A stretch of 64,000 nt of DNA from JAWLHK01 sp041690355 [NCBI: bacterium] (lineage in GTDB: Bacteria; J088; JAWLBW01). The notes beneath the pieces were generated by a model, which was given only the letters and a program-made list of their open reading frames with translations, was not told the origin of the DNA and made no database searches. The number at the start of each line of letters is the position of its first letter. The stretch's first letter is position 1. This document shows, in pieces, positions 41,036 to 49,512 of this stretch. The stretch covers positions 186,001 to 250,000 of the forward strand of contig JAWLHK010000004.1 in the NCBI GenBank assembly GCA_041690355.1, in the 5' to 3' direction. The position numbers were made by a program, and so were the translations under genes.

Positions 41036-41707
41036 TCAGCTGCGACCGTAGACGGGAATCAGGGCCCCGCTGACGTCGGCGGCGTCGGCGGAACAGAGAA
41101 ACGCGATGACGGCAGCCAGGCTCTCGGGCTTGACCCAGCGTTCGAAGTCGGCGCCCGCCATCGCCTCTCGGTTGACGGGAGTATCGATGACACTCGGCAG
41201 CACCGCGTTCACGGTCACGCCCGACGCGCGCGTCTCGAGGGCCAGCGTCTGCACCAGATGGGTCAGCGCCGCCTTCGAGGCGCCGTAGGCGGCGAGGCCG
41301 TCGACGGGCTGCACGGCCGGACGCGCGCCGATCATGACGAGGCGGCCGTCCCCGGCCGCGACCATGGCGGGCAGGGCCGCGCGGGCCACGTTCCAGGCGG
41401 TCTCGACGTTCAGCGCGAGCATCTTCTGCAGGTCGCCCGCGTCGGCGTCCCAGGCCCGCATACCACCCGTAAACCCGCCTGCGACATGAACGACCGCATC
41501 CAACGGGTCGATGGCCGTCAGGGCCGATGCTACCCGGCCGGCATCCGTGAGGTCGAGGGAAAGAAACGCACACCCCGGAATCTGCGGGTCATGCCTGTCG
41601 GCGACCGTAACGGCCGCCCCTTCTACCTGCAGGCGCCCGACGACGGCCCGGCCGAGTGCGCCGCCGCCGCCGGTCACCAGCGCGCGCCGGCCCTTGAAAC
41701 GCTCCAT
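41036..41707 (-). CDS. Short-chain dehydrogenase/reductase
   Basis: A 223-residue SDR: TGGGGALGRAVV (cofactor loop), LDL, HVAGG replacing NNAG, MIGARPA at the position of the catalytic Ser, and YGASKAAL (YxxxK). The expected active-site Ser of the S-Y-K triad is not obvious (GAR rather than SSx), so activity may be altered. GGAGG seven bases upstream of ATG 41707 is a strong ribosome binding site. The substrate is unknown. Confidence 0.82.
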   Translation of the reverse strand: MERFKGRRALVTGGGGALGRAVVGRLQVEGAAVTVADRHDPQIPGCAFLSLDLTDAGRVASALTAIDPLDAVVHVAGGFTGGMRAWDADAGDLQKMLALNVETAWNVARAALPAMVAAGDGRLVMIGARPAVQPVDGLAAYGASKAALTHLVQTLALETRASGVTVNAVLPSVIDTPVNREAMAGADFERWVKPESLAAVIAFLCSADAADVSGALIPVYGRS

Positions 41708-41734
41708 GATCTGCCTCCGGATAAGTCTGAACCC

Positions 41735-41751
41735 TCAATCGTAATTCCTGA
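41735..41751 (+). repeat. Isolated fragment resembling the 37.3-kb heptamer arrays
   Basis: TCAATCGTAATTCCTGA joins one unit like the (GTCAATC) array to one like the TGATTCC array found near 37.3 kb. It lies between divergent genes. The likeness may be chance because the segment is short. Confidence 0.35.
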
Positions 41752-41847
41752 GCCGTCGCCCTGCAAGCGAACCTGTCGCCGAAGTGCATTTCACCTGGCG
41801 CCCGCCCGGCGGCCGGAAAGGGGTGGTATGCGGCGCATCGGTGGCGC

Positions 41848-42969
41848 ATGATGGGGAGAATGGAGCCTTCTCGCTCTCGCCGGACCTCTCCCTCGCGCCA
41901 GAAAGAAATCCAGGAGGAAGGCCTCGGGCGAAACCGGCTGCGCCAGGGCCTGGCGCTGTTTGTGCTGCTGACGCTGGTCGGGCTGGCCGCCGTGGTCATC
42001 ATCACCGATCCGCGGCAGCTCGCCGAAGCCTGGGCACGCATCGAGCCGGTCTGGCTCCTGCCCGCGGCAGGCTTTTTTCTACTCGACCTCTGGTTCGGCG
42101 GCTGGCGCAACCATATCCTGCTGCGCCGGTACTACCACGGCGTCTCGCCCTGGCTCGGGGTGCGGGCAAACCTCGTGAACATGTTTGCGGCCGCCATGAC
42201 CCCCGCGAGCACCGGGGGCGGCCCCGCGCAGGTCTATACGCTGCACCGGGGCGGAGTGAAAGTCGTCGACGGCATCTCGGTGACCGCGCTCACCTTCGTG
42301 TCGACCCAGCTCGTCTTCGCGCTCGGGGCCATTTCGGGATTCATCGTCATCCGCGGGCGCTTCGAGCAGGGGCTCATCACCTATCTGCTCGAATACAGCC
42401 TCGCGGTCTTCGGGCTGATCTTTCTGGCGCTCATGCTCGGTCTGTGGCGCCCCGTTCTCCTGGGCCGCGTCCTCGGGGCCCTGGCGCGCAGGATGGCGCG
42501 CATCCGTCCCGCCTGGGAGCGGCGGATGCATGCGGCCGTCGCGCGCATGCTCGATGAGCTCGAACGGTTTCGCGGGAGCTCACGCAAAATTCTGGCGAGC
42601 CACCCGCTGCTGCTCGTCTACAGTCTGCTCGTCAACGGGGCCCTCTACACCAGCCGCTTCACGGCCGCCTGGTTCCTGCTGCGCGCGCTCGGGGTCGAGG
42701 CGAGCTACATCGACGTCCTCGCCATCCAGGCCGTGCTGCAGTTCATCGTCTACTTCGCGCCGACCCCCGGCGGGAGCGGCATCGGAGAAGTCGCCACCGT
42801 TGCCCTCATGTCGCTGCTGGCGCCATCCTGGGCGCTGCCGCTCTTCACTTTTCTGAACCGGCTTCTCATCGTGTACCTGCCGGCGGTCCTCGGCAGCCTG
42901 GTCTTCGTGCGCGTGCTCAAGCGCGAGCGCGAGCAGCAGCGCGCCGTCGGACGGCAGCGCAGCCGCTGA
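41848..42969 (+). CDS. YbhN/UPF0104 (LPG-synthase-TM-like) membrane protein
   Basis: A 373-residue polytopic protein with about eight transmembrane helices. The family pattern appears in NMFAAAMTPASTGGGPAQVY, the TPASxGG loop, and in FAPTPGGSGIGEVA near the end, the PTPGGxGxxE motif. It matches the membrane half of lysylphosphatidylglycerol synthase without the catalytic domain; such proteins are thought to be lipid flippases or transporters. Starts at 41848, 41851 and 41860 are in frame and none has a well-spaced ribosome binding site. Confidence 0.82.
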   Translation: MMGRMEPSRSRRTSPSRQKEIQEEGLGRNRLRQGLALFVLLTLVGLAAVVIITDPRQLAEAWARIEPVWLLPAAGFFLLDLWFGGWRNHILLRRYYHGVSPWLGVRANLVNMFAAAMTPASTGGGPAQVYTLHRGGVKVVDGISVTALTFVSTQLVFALGAISGFIVIRGRFEQGLITYLLEYSLAVFGLIFLALMLGLWRPVLLGRVLGALARRMARIRPAWERRMHAAVARMLDELERFRGSSRKILASHPLLLVYSLLVNGALYTSRFTAAWFLLRALGVEASYIDVLAIQAVLQFIVYFAPTPGGSGIGEVATVALMSLLAPSWALPLFTFLNRLLIVYLPAVLGSLVFVRVLKREREQQRAVGRQRSR

Positions 42970-42996
42970 AGCCCACTCCCCGCGTCACTTGCGCGC

Positions 42997-43518
42997 TCAG
43001 CGGCCGTAGCCGGCCAGCTGAAAGGCTTTGCCCGACTCCACATAGTGCATGGCCGACATGCGCAGCATGGCAAGCTCGGGCTCGGTCAGCTCACGGACGA
43101 TTTTACCGGGAACGCCGAGCACGAGCGACCGCGGCGGGATCATCTGCCCTTCGCGAATGAGCGCGTTGGCGCCGATGATGCACTCCTCGCCGACGAAGGC
43201 GCCGTTCATGACCGTTGCGCCCATGCCGATGAGTGCGCGGTCTCCCACGCGCGCGCCGTGGACGATGGCGCGATGCCCGATGGTGACGTCGTCGCCGATG
43301 ATGCAGGGAAAACCGGCGTCGGCGTGCAGGATGCTGCCGTCCTGCACGTTCGTGCGGGCGCCGACCCGAATCTCCTCGACGTCGCCGCGGATGACGGCGT
43401 GAAACCAGACGCTGGCATCGACCCCGAGGCGGACGTCACCGACGACCACGGCATCCCGGGCGACGAAAATGGCGTCTGCCGTGTGGGTCAGGGCGGGATC
43501 AAGGCGTAGATCGAACAT
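42997..43518 (-). CDS. Gamma carbonic anhydrase-like hexapeptide-repeat protein
   Basis: A 173-residue left-handed beta-helix protein of the YrdA/PaaY/gamma-carbonic-anhydrase family. Hexapeptide turns cover most of the length; metal ligands are expected at ILHAD and the HRAIVH pair, both visible. It may hydrate CO2 or act on acyl-CoA-like compounds. The start is ATG 43518, preceded by GGAGG at six bases; an in-frame start 93 bases upstream is less likely. It converges with the YbhN gene and diverges from the subtilase. Confidence 0.9.
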   Translation of the reverse strand: MFDLRLDPALTHTADAIFVARDAVVVGDVRLGVDASVWFHAVIRGDVEEIRVGARTNVQDGSILHADAGFPCIIGDDVTIGHRAIVHGARVGDRALIGMGATVMNGAFVGEECIIGANALIREGQMIPPRSLVLGVPGKIVRELTEPELAMLRMSAMHYVESGKAFQLAGYGR

Positions 43519-43715
43519 GCGCAACCTCCATAGGTGAATTCTCCATGAAACCAGCAACCGGGCAGGCGGCGCAACCGTAGACCGCCGCCGCGTCGCGCCC
43601 GGCTGCGACACCGCCCCGGGGCCTGTTTCCGCGTGCAGGCTCCGTTACTCTGTTCCGCTGATGCCGGTCGCGGGAGGGTCTGCCACCATCCGGCGCCGAA
43701 CAGAGAAGGTGAACG

Positions 43716-46379
43716 ATGCATATGTGGAAACCGATAGGCCTGTCCCTTATTCTTCTCGCAACCGTGAACGCCTGCGTCGACGAGCGCGCCGCGGGCACCG
43801 GCCGCGCCGAGTCTGCACACTCCGGAATTCAACCGGGCGCTCATGAACGCCCCTCTGCCGGCGCTCCGGGCCGTATCGCGTCCCTTCTTCCATCACCTCC
43901 GGCGTCGCTGCCGGGCGCGGCGCCCACGATCCGCACCCTTGCAGACCCGGCGAGCGGCGGCGAAGAAACGGTGGAATACCGCCTGCTGGTCCGCTTCGAG
44001 CCCGAAGCCGCCCGCGAGGCTGTCGCGGCGCTGCACGAAGAGACCGGCGCGCGGCTCGTGCGCACGCTGAGGTCGCCCGCGGGGCTGCAGGTGCTGGGCT
44101 TTTCGAGCCCCGATGCCCTGCGCCGGGCGCGCGGCGTGTACGATCGCTCTCCGCTCGTGCGCTATACGGAACCGGAGACGGCCGGCGAGGTGCGGGCCAT
44201 CACGAGCTTCGTGACGCCTGACGATCCGAAGTTCCTCGAACAGTGGAGCCTCGAAAACACCGGCCAGAACGGCGGCCGCGTGGATTCGGATCTCAACGCC
44301 GTGGCCGCCTGGCAGGGATTGAAATCCGCAGAGACGGTGGTCGTCGGCGTCGTCGACACGGGCGTGGACTATACGCACCCCGATCTGGCCGCGGCCATGT
44401 GGCGCAATCCCGGCGAAATCGCCGGCAACCGCGTCGACGACGACGGCAACGGCTACGTCGACGACATCCACGGCATCGACGCCATCGGGCAGACCGGCGA
44501 TCCGATGGACGTTCAGGGCCACGGCACCCACGTGGCCGGAATCATCGCAGCCATTCCCAACAACGGCCAGGGCATCAGCGGCGTTGCGCCCAACGCCCGC
44601 ATCGCCGCCTGCCGCGCGGGCGATCCGGCGGGCGCCATGTACGCGGGCGCCGTCGCCCAGTGTCTCGACTATTTTCATGCACTCGCCACGCGCGAGAAGA
44701 ACCCCGTGCCGGTCGTCGTGACGAACCACTCGTGGAAAGGATCGAGTTTCTCGCGCGCTCTCGAAGACGCCATCGCCGGCCAGCTCGAGGCCGACATTCT
44801 GCTTTCGGCGGCGGCGGGCAACGACGGCGAGGACATGGACACCCGCTTCGGCGCGCCGGCCGGCTACGACTTTCCGCACGTGCTCTCGGCCTCGGCCACC
44901 GGGCGCAGCGACGAGCTGCCCGATTTCTCGAACTATGGCGGCCGCTCGATTCTGCTCGGCGCACCCGGCGTCGACATCGTCAGCACCTACCCGGGCAACC
45001 GGTACGCGGCCGGCGCGGGCACGTCGTTCGCGGCCCCGCACGTCTCGGGCCTGGTCGCCCTGGTGCGCGGCGCCCGCCCCGGGATCTCTTCGCTCGCGGC
45101 CCGCAACCTCGTCGTCAGCGGCGCCGTGGGCGCCGACGGCATGCAGGGCAATACGCTCTCGGGGCGCCGCATCCGTGCCTGGGACAGCGGCGGCGCGGGG
45201 AGTCTGACCTGCGACGGCCGAACGTTCCGTCGCCGCCTGGCCCCCTACGAGAACCGCGACGGCGTCGCCCTCTTCGCGTGGAACGAGCCGCTTCCGATTC
45301 GCGTACTGAACACCCGCTGCGACGTCGGGGCCGGCGCGGTGACCGCCACCGTCGAACCGGGTAACGTCGCGCTGCAGCTGCGCGACACCGGCGGCCCAGG
45401 CGATCGGGAAGCCGGCGACGGCGAGTACGCGAACGTCCTTCGCCCGGGCGAGGCCGACCGCTACGACGTGGCCGTCGACGGCGGGCCGGCTTTCACGGCC
45501 GTCGTCCTCGACGGGTATGCCGTACCGGAGAAACGGACTGTGGTCGTGCCGCGGCTCTCGGGTTCGCCCCTGCGCTTCAACGGCGACGGCCTGGCGAACG
45601 TCACGGCCCCCTTTCCCATCCTGCTGGGCAACCAGACCTACGGCATCCGCGAGCTGCTCGTATCACGCCGGGGCTTCGTCGCTTTCGAAAACGGCGATCG
45701 CACGTTCTACCCGCGGGCGGCGCGCGCCTCGGCCAGTGACAACCCGGCACTCGGCGCGCACGAGCCCCCGCTGCTGGCGGCGCCCCTCTGGGATCTCTTC
45801 GAGGGGGGAACCGTCGTGACTTCGGTCCAGGGATCGGCTCCCGAGCGCACCTTGACCATCGAGTGGCAGGACGTCACGCACGCCGAATGCGGCGGGCGCG
45901 CCCGCTTCCAGGTCGTGTTCACCGAGGGGAGCCCCGAAATCCGCTTCGGCTACGGCGAAGTGCCTGGCGGTTCGGGATCGTGCGCGCCCGAATCGTCGGC
46001 GACCGTCGGCCTGGCGACCGGTAATCGCCTGATAAGCAAGCCTGCAGACGGAGACCTGCTGAGCGCCGGGCTCGAGCTGGTGTGGCGCCTCGCGCCGCGC
46101 CCGGCCCTGAACCCCGCCGACCCCGACAATGACGACGGGACCTCGGCGCCCGTTCCCGTCCCCGCCGACGGCAAGCCGGCCGACGATGCGGCCGGCGGAC
46201 CGCAGACCGCGGGTTCGGACCCCGCGGGCGGAGGCTGTGCGACATCGGGTACCGCTTCGGCCTCGACGCTCCTGCTGGCGGCCGGAGCCCTGCTCCTGTT
46301 CAGGGCGCAGCGATCTGCAGGTCTTTTGCCCAGGCGGCCTTCGCGCGCAGCGCGTCGCGCAGGCCAGCGTCACGGATGA
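43716..46379 (+). CDS. Subtilisin-family surface protease with MYXO-CTERM-like tail
   Basis: An 887-residue S8 protease. The signal peptide ends in a lipobox-like VNAC, then a propeptide-like region (about 85-150, with LLVRFEPEAAREAVAALH). The catalytic domain has Asp214 (VVDTGVDYTHPDL), His269 (GHGTHVAG) and Ser437 (GAGTSFAAPHVSG), so it should be active. Beta-rich C-terminal domains follow, then GGGCATSGTASAS, a hydrophobic helix and FRAQR, like the MYXO-CTERM sorting signal, except that about 20 residues extend beyond it. The tail is encoded in the overlap with the convergent gene. AAGGTG precedes ATG 43716. Confidence 0.85.
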   Translation: MHMWKPIGLSLILLATVNACVDERAAGTGRAESAHSGIQPGAHERPSAGAPGRIASLLPSPPASLPGAAPTIRTLADPASGGEETVEYRLLVRFEPEAAREAVAALHEETGARLVRTLRSPAGLQVLGFSSPDALRRARGVYDRSPLVRYTEPETAGEVRAITSFVTPDDPKFLEQWSLENTGQNGGRVDSDLNAVAAWQGLKSAETVVVGVVDTGVDYTHPDLAAAMWRNPGEIAGNRVDDDGNGYVDDIHGIDAIGQTGDPMDVQGHGTHVAGIIAAIPNNGQGISGVAPNARIAACRAGDPAGAMYAGAVAQCLDYFHALATREKNPVPVVVTNHSWKGSSFSRALEDAIAGQLEADILLSAAAGNDGEDMDTRFGAPAGYDFPHVLSASATGRSDELPDFSNYGGRSILLGAPGVDIVSTYPGNRYAAGAGTSFAAPHVSGLVALVRGARPGISSLAARNLVVSGAVGADGMQGNTLSGRRIRAWDSGGAGSLTCDGRTFRRRLAPYENRDGVALFAWNEPLPIRVLNTRCDVGAGAVTATVEPGNVALQLRDTGGPGDREAGDGEYANVLRPGEADRYDVAVDGGPAFTAVVLDGYAVPEKRTVVVPRLSGSPLRFNGDGLANVTAPFPILLGNQTYGIRELLVSRRGFVAFENGDRTFYPRAARASASDNPALGAHEPPLLAAPLWDLFEGGTVVTSVQGSAPERTLTIEWQDVTHAECGGRARFQVVFTEGSPEIRFGYGEVPGGSGSCAPESSATVGLATGNRLISKPADGDLLSAGLELVWRLAPRPALNPADPDNDDGTSAPVPVPADGKPADDAAGGPQTAGSDPAGGGCATSGTASASTLLLAAGALLLFRAQRSAGLLPRRPSRAARRAGQRHG

Positions 46380-47283
46380 CGACGGGAACGGTCCGGGCTT
46401 CGCTCCAGAACCAGGCGCCGTAATCGGGCTTGGCGAAGCTCACCAGCTCGACCACGAGCGTGCCGTCGGCGCGCCGGTCGAGGACGCGGGCCGCCTCGAA
46501 GCTCTCGCCCGTTTCGAGCGTGCGCGGGTAGACCGCGCCGGCGGCGACTCCGCCCAGACGGCTGATGAGCATGCGGGCCGCCGCAGACTCCTGCGCGGCC
46601 TGGTCGCCGGCCATGCGCGCGCGGATGGCCCGCTCGCGCCGCGAGCGGGGAGATTCGTCGCGGAGCTCCGGCGCGGCCGCGTCTTCGGCGGCGCCGAAGG
46701 GGATGAGGCCGAGTTCGGGATCGGCTTCGACCTTGCGATACAGCCCGCCGAGCTTCGCAGCGAGCGCCTCGAACTCAGCCGGATTCTGCTCGGCTTCGTC
46801 GAGAAAGGCGGCGGCCCTGCGCCGCGACTCTTCTGCGAAACGGCTTGCGCTCCGGTAGTAGCGGAACAGACGGCTCTGCGCGAAATCGGGGAGCAGACCC
46901 ACGGTCAGATAGCTCTCCTGATCGGCGGCGTAGACGGCTTTCAGCTGCCCGAGCATCTCCGGATCGCGGGTTTCGCGGTCGACGCGTAACGCTTCGGCCT
47001 CCCACGTCCTGCGGTCGAGTTCGGTGCCGTACTTCGCCAGAACCACGGCAGACAGATATCCCTGGACCAGCTGCGCGGCCGCCACCTCGGGCTGCGCCGA
47101 ATCGGGATAGAGCACCGCCACGTGCCGGCGGCGCAGTTCGAGCTGTTCGTCGCTGACGGCGTACGGGCCGACGCGCAGAGCGGGCTCTGCCGGGCCGCGC
47201 AGCAACCAGATGCCGCCCGCGGCCAGCGTCGCAGCCATGACGGCAGAAAGCAGCCAGAGCATGCGTTGAGGACCTTGTGTCAT
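46300..47283 (-). CDS. Membrane-anchored SurA/PpiD-N-like protein
   Basis: A 327-residue protein with one N-terminal transmembrane helix (about 8-29), then helix-rich sequence (VSDEQLELRRRHVAVLYPD, AAQLVQGYLSAVVLAKYG, LDEAEQNPAEFEALAAKLGG) that resembles the N-terminal chaperone part of SurA/PpiD-type peptidyl-prolyl isomerases. A parvulin domain is at best degenerate (ELGLIPFGA). It may chaperone exported proteins. Its 3' end overlaps the convergent subtilase by 80 bases. A TATTCT box lies only six bases before the ATG at 47283, so the mRNA may be leaderless; an internal ATG seven codons in is an alternative. Confidence 0.6.
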   Translation of the reverse strand: MTQGPQRMLWLLSAVMAATLAAGGIWLLRGPAEPALRVGPYAVSDEQLELRRRHVAVLYPDSAQPEVAAAQLVQGYLSAVVLAKYGTELDRRTWEAEALRVDRETRDPEMLGQLKAVYAADQESYLTVGLLPDFAQSRLFRYYRSASRFAEESRRRAAAFLDEAEQNPAEFEALAAKLGGLYRKVEADPELGLIPFGAAEDAAAPELRDESPRSRRERAIRARMAGDQAAQESAAARMLISRLGGVAAGAVYPRTLETGESFEAARVLDRRADGTLVVELVSFAKPDYGAWFWSEARTVPVVIRDAGLRDALRAKAAWAKDLQIAAP

Positions 47284-47289
47284 GGGACC

Positions 47290-47319
47290 AGAATACCCGA
47301 CCGTCGCCCGGCAGGCCAA
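47290..47319 (-). promoter_or_regulatory. Candidate promoter of the SurA-like gene
   Basis: On the minus strand TTGGCC (plus 47314-47319) and TATTCT (plus 47290-47295) are spaced 18 bases apart. The predicted transcription start falls on the A of ATG 47283. Confidence 0.4.
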
Positions 47320-47335
47320 CGGCGGGGAGGTCCGG

Positions 47336-47341
47336 TATAAT
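47336..47341 (+). promoter_or_regulatory. -10 box of the PhoX gene
   Basis: A perfect TATAAT lies 23 bases upstream of ATG 47365. No good -35 hexamer is found at the right distance, so an activator may be needed; I see no clear PhoB box. It is back to back with the candidate promoter of the SurA-like gene. Confidence 0.45.
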
Positions 47342-47364
47342 GGCAGGTTTGCGGAATTGCACCC

Positions 47365-49512
47365 ATGCGTATTCGATTTACGGCCCTCGCCCTCCTGCTC
47401 GTCCCATTCGCCTGCGCGCGCGCGTCCTGTGGCGCAGAAGAAAAAAATGCGCAGCGGGACGCGTTGCAGGAACTGTATGACGGGCACGCCCTCCCCGGCG
47501 TCGTCGCCATGACAAGCGCCGACGGCGTGACCCTCCCGACGCGGGTGCGGGCCCTCGTCGCGGCCTACGCCCGCGGCGAGGCGACGCCCGGATTTCCCCT
47601 CCCCGTCTCGGGCGGTGATCGGCTGCGGTTCGTCGACGGCATGCGCGCCGATCTCGTCATTACGTGGCTGACCCCGCTTTCGAACCGGAACTCGCCCAAC
47701 GCCCCGCGTTTCGGCGGCAACAACGACTACCTGGCCTACTTCGGCGACGATTGGGGACCGACGCCGTACTACTCCGGGGCCGATGAGTCGGGATGGCTGT
47801 GGGTGAACCACGAGTACGTTTCGGGACGCGCCCCCTCGGCGGCGGCAGGCCCGACCGGCCAGATGGCCACGCTGGCCCGGTTTCTGCGGGCGCAGTCCGG
47901 TTCCGACCAGGAAGGGGGCTGGACGGAGAGCGATATCGCCGGCTTCGTCCGCGCGCACAAACGCCAGCTCGGCGGCAGCTGGATCCGTGTGAAGCGGGAG
48001 CGCGAAACCGGGCGATGGTCCTTCGACCCGGCCGCCGAGAATCAGCGCTATGACGCCTCGAGCCGCACACAGTTCCGCATGACCGGACCGTACGCCGGCT
48101 CGGTGCGCGACCACGAAGACAGCGACCCGATGCGGCCGCTCCCGCCGGGGGTCATTGCCGGCACGATGGCCAACTGCGCCGGCGGCGTGACGCCGTGGGG
48201 GACGGTGATCGCCAGCGAAGAGAACACGCAGTACTTCTACGGCGACGCCGAGCCGGTCTGGGATCGCAACGCACAGCTGGCGGCCGGCGTCGGCTTCGAT
48301 GCCGGCGAACCGATCCGGCTTGCGACGACGGGCGATCCATCGGCGAATATGGGCGGACACGATGCGGCAGGCGAGCTCCACAGCCCGACCTACTATGGGT
48401 GGCAGGCCGAGGTCGAGCCAGGCCGTCCGGCCGGTGAATTTCTCGGCGCGGCGCGCGACGATACGGGCCACGCCAAACACTCGTCGCTCGGGCGCGCGCG
48501 CTGGGAGTCAGCCGCCTTCGTACTCGAGAAGCGGCCCGAGGGTCACCTCGCGCCGCCCGAAGGCAAGCCGCTCGTGGTCTATTTCGGCGACGACAGGTAC
48601 AACGGCCGGGTGCATAAATTCGTCTCCCGCGATGTCTGGCGCGACGCCGACGGGCGCGCCCGCCAACGCGCTCTGCTGCACGAGGGTACGCTCTACGTTT
48701 CGCACCTCGATGGACTCTCGCTCGACGGATTCACCCTGCGCGCGACCGGCAAGGTTCCCCCCGCGACCGCTCCGGGCGTGGGGCGCTGGATCGAACTGTC
48801 GCTGCGCTCGACCGACATTGCGCCCAATGCGTCGGCCTTTGCCGAGGGGACGACCGTGGGCGCGGCGCTGCGCGACCTGACGTGGAACCGGCTCGGCGGC
48901 TACGCCTCGCAGGGCGACGTGCTCGCCTCGGTTTACACCGCCGCCGCCAAAATCGGCGCTGCCGAACAGAACCGGCCCGAAGACGTCGAGTGGAACTTCG
49001 TCGATCAGAGCCTCTACATCGCGTACACCCGGCATACCGGACGGCCCAGCCTGAACGAGCACGGCGTGGTCACCGATGATCTTCCGAAGCGGAAAGATGC
49101 CGTGGGGCGCATCTGGAACTTCCGCGAATATGGAGATCCGGCCACCTCGCGCACCTTCGGCTTTCACCAGGTCTGGGAAGGAAAACAGTCCCAGACCGAC
49201 GTGTTCGCGGCCACGAACCCCGATAACCTGCTCATCGACGCCGACGGCGGGGTCTGGTTCGGCACCGACGGTAACTTCGGGAACAACGGGCAGACGAGCG
49301 ACGCGGTCTATTACCTGGATCTGGACCCCGCGCACCACGACACGAAACGGGCGACCTATGGCAGAGCCTTCCGCATTGCGGCCGTGCCGAGCGACGCCGA
49401 GGCGACCGGCATCGCCCTCACGAGCCGCATGTCGACCCTGTTTCTCAGTGTGCAACACCCCGGAGAGCGGGAGAGCTCACGGTGGCCCGGCAACCAGTTC
49501 CCGCGGAAATGA
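47365..49512 (+). CDS. PhoX-family (DUF839) phosphatase
   Basis: A 715-residue exported protein of the PhoX/DUF839 family, calcium- and iron-dependent phosphatases with a beta-propeller fold. Signatures: SGWLWVNHEYVSG, NCAGGVTPWGTVIASEEN, VYFGDDRYNGRVHKFVS, RPEDVEWNFVDQSLYIAYT and WFGTDGNFGNN. The signal peptide (ALALLLVPFACARA) has no twin arginine, so it probably uses the Sec route, unlike classical PhoX. Its stop overlaps the next start (ATGA), so the di-heme protein is its partner gene. Confidence 0.85.
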   Translation: MRIRFTALALLLVPFACARASCGAEEKNAQRDALQELYDGHALPGVVAMTSADGVTLPTRVRALVAAYARGEATPGFPLPVSGGDRLRFVDGMRADLVITWLTPLSNRNSPNAPRFGGNNDYLAYFGDDWGPTPYYSGADESGWLWVNHEYVSGRAPSAAAGPTGQMATLARFLRAQSGSDQEGGWTESDIAGFVRAHKRQLGGSWIRVKRERETGRWSFDPAAENQRYDASSRTQFRMTGPYAGSVRDHEDSDPMRPLPPGVIAGTMANCAGGVTPWGTVIASEENTQYFYGDAEPVWDRNAQLAAGVGFDAGEPIRLATTGDPSANMGGHDAAGELHSPTYYGWQAEVEPGRPAGEFLGAARDDTGHAKHSSLGRARWESAAFVLEKRPEGHLAPPEGKPLVVYFGDDRYNGRVHKFVSRDVWRDADGRARQRALLHEGTLYVSHLDGLSLDGFTLRATGKVPPATAPGVGRWIELSLRSTDIAPNASAFAEGTTVGAALRDLTWNRLGGYASQGDVLASVYTAAAKIGAAEQNRPEDVEWNFVDQSLYIAYTRHTGRPSLNEHGVVTDDLPKRKDAVGRIWNFREYGDPATSRTFGFHQVWEGKQSQTDVFAATNPDNLLIDADGGVWFGTDGNFGNNGQTSDAVYYLDLDPAHHDTKRATYGRAFRIAAVPSDAEATGIALTSRMSTLFLSVQHPGERESSRWPGNQFPRK

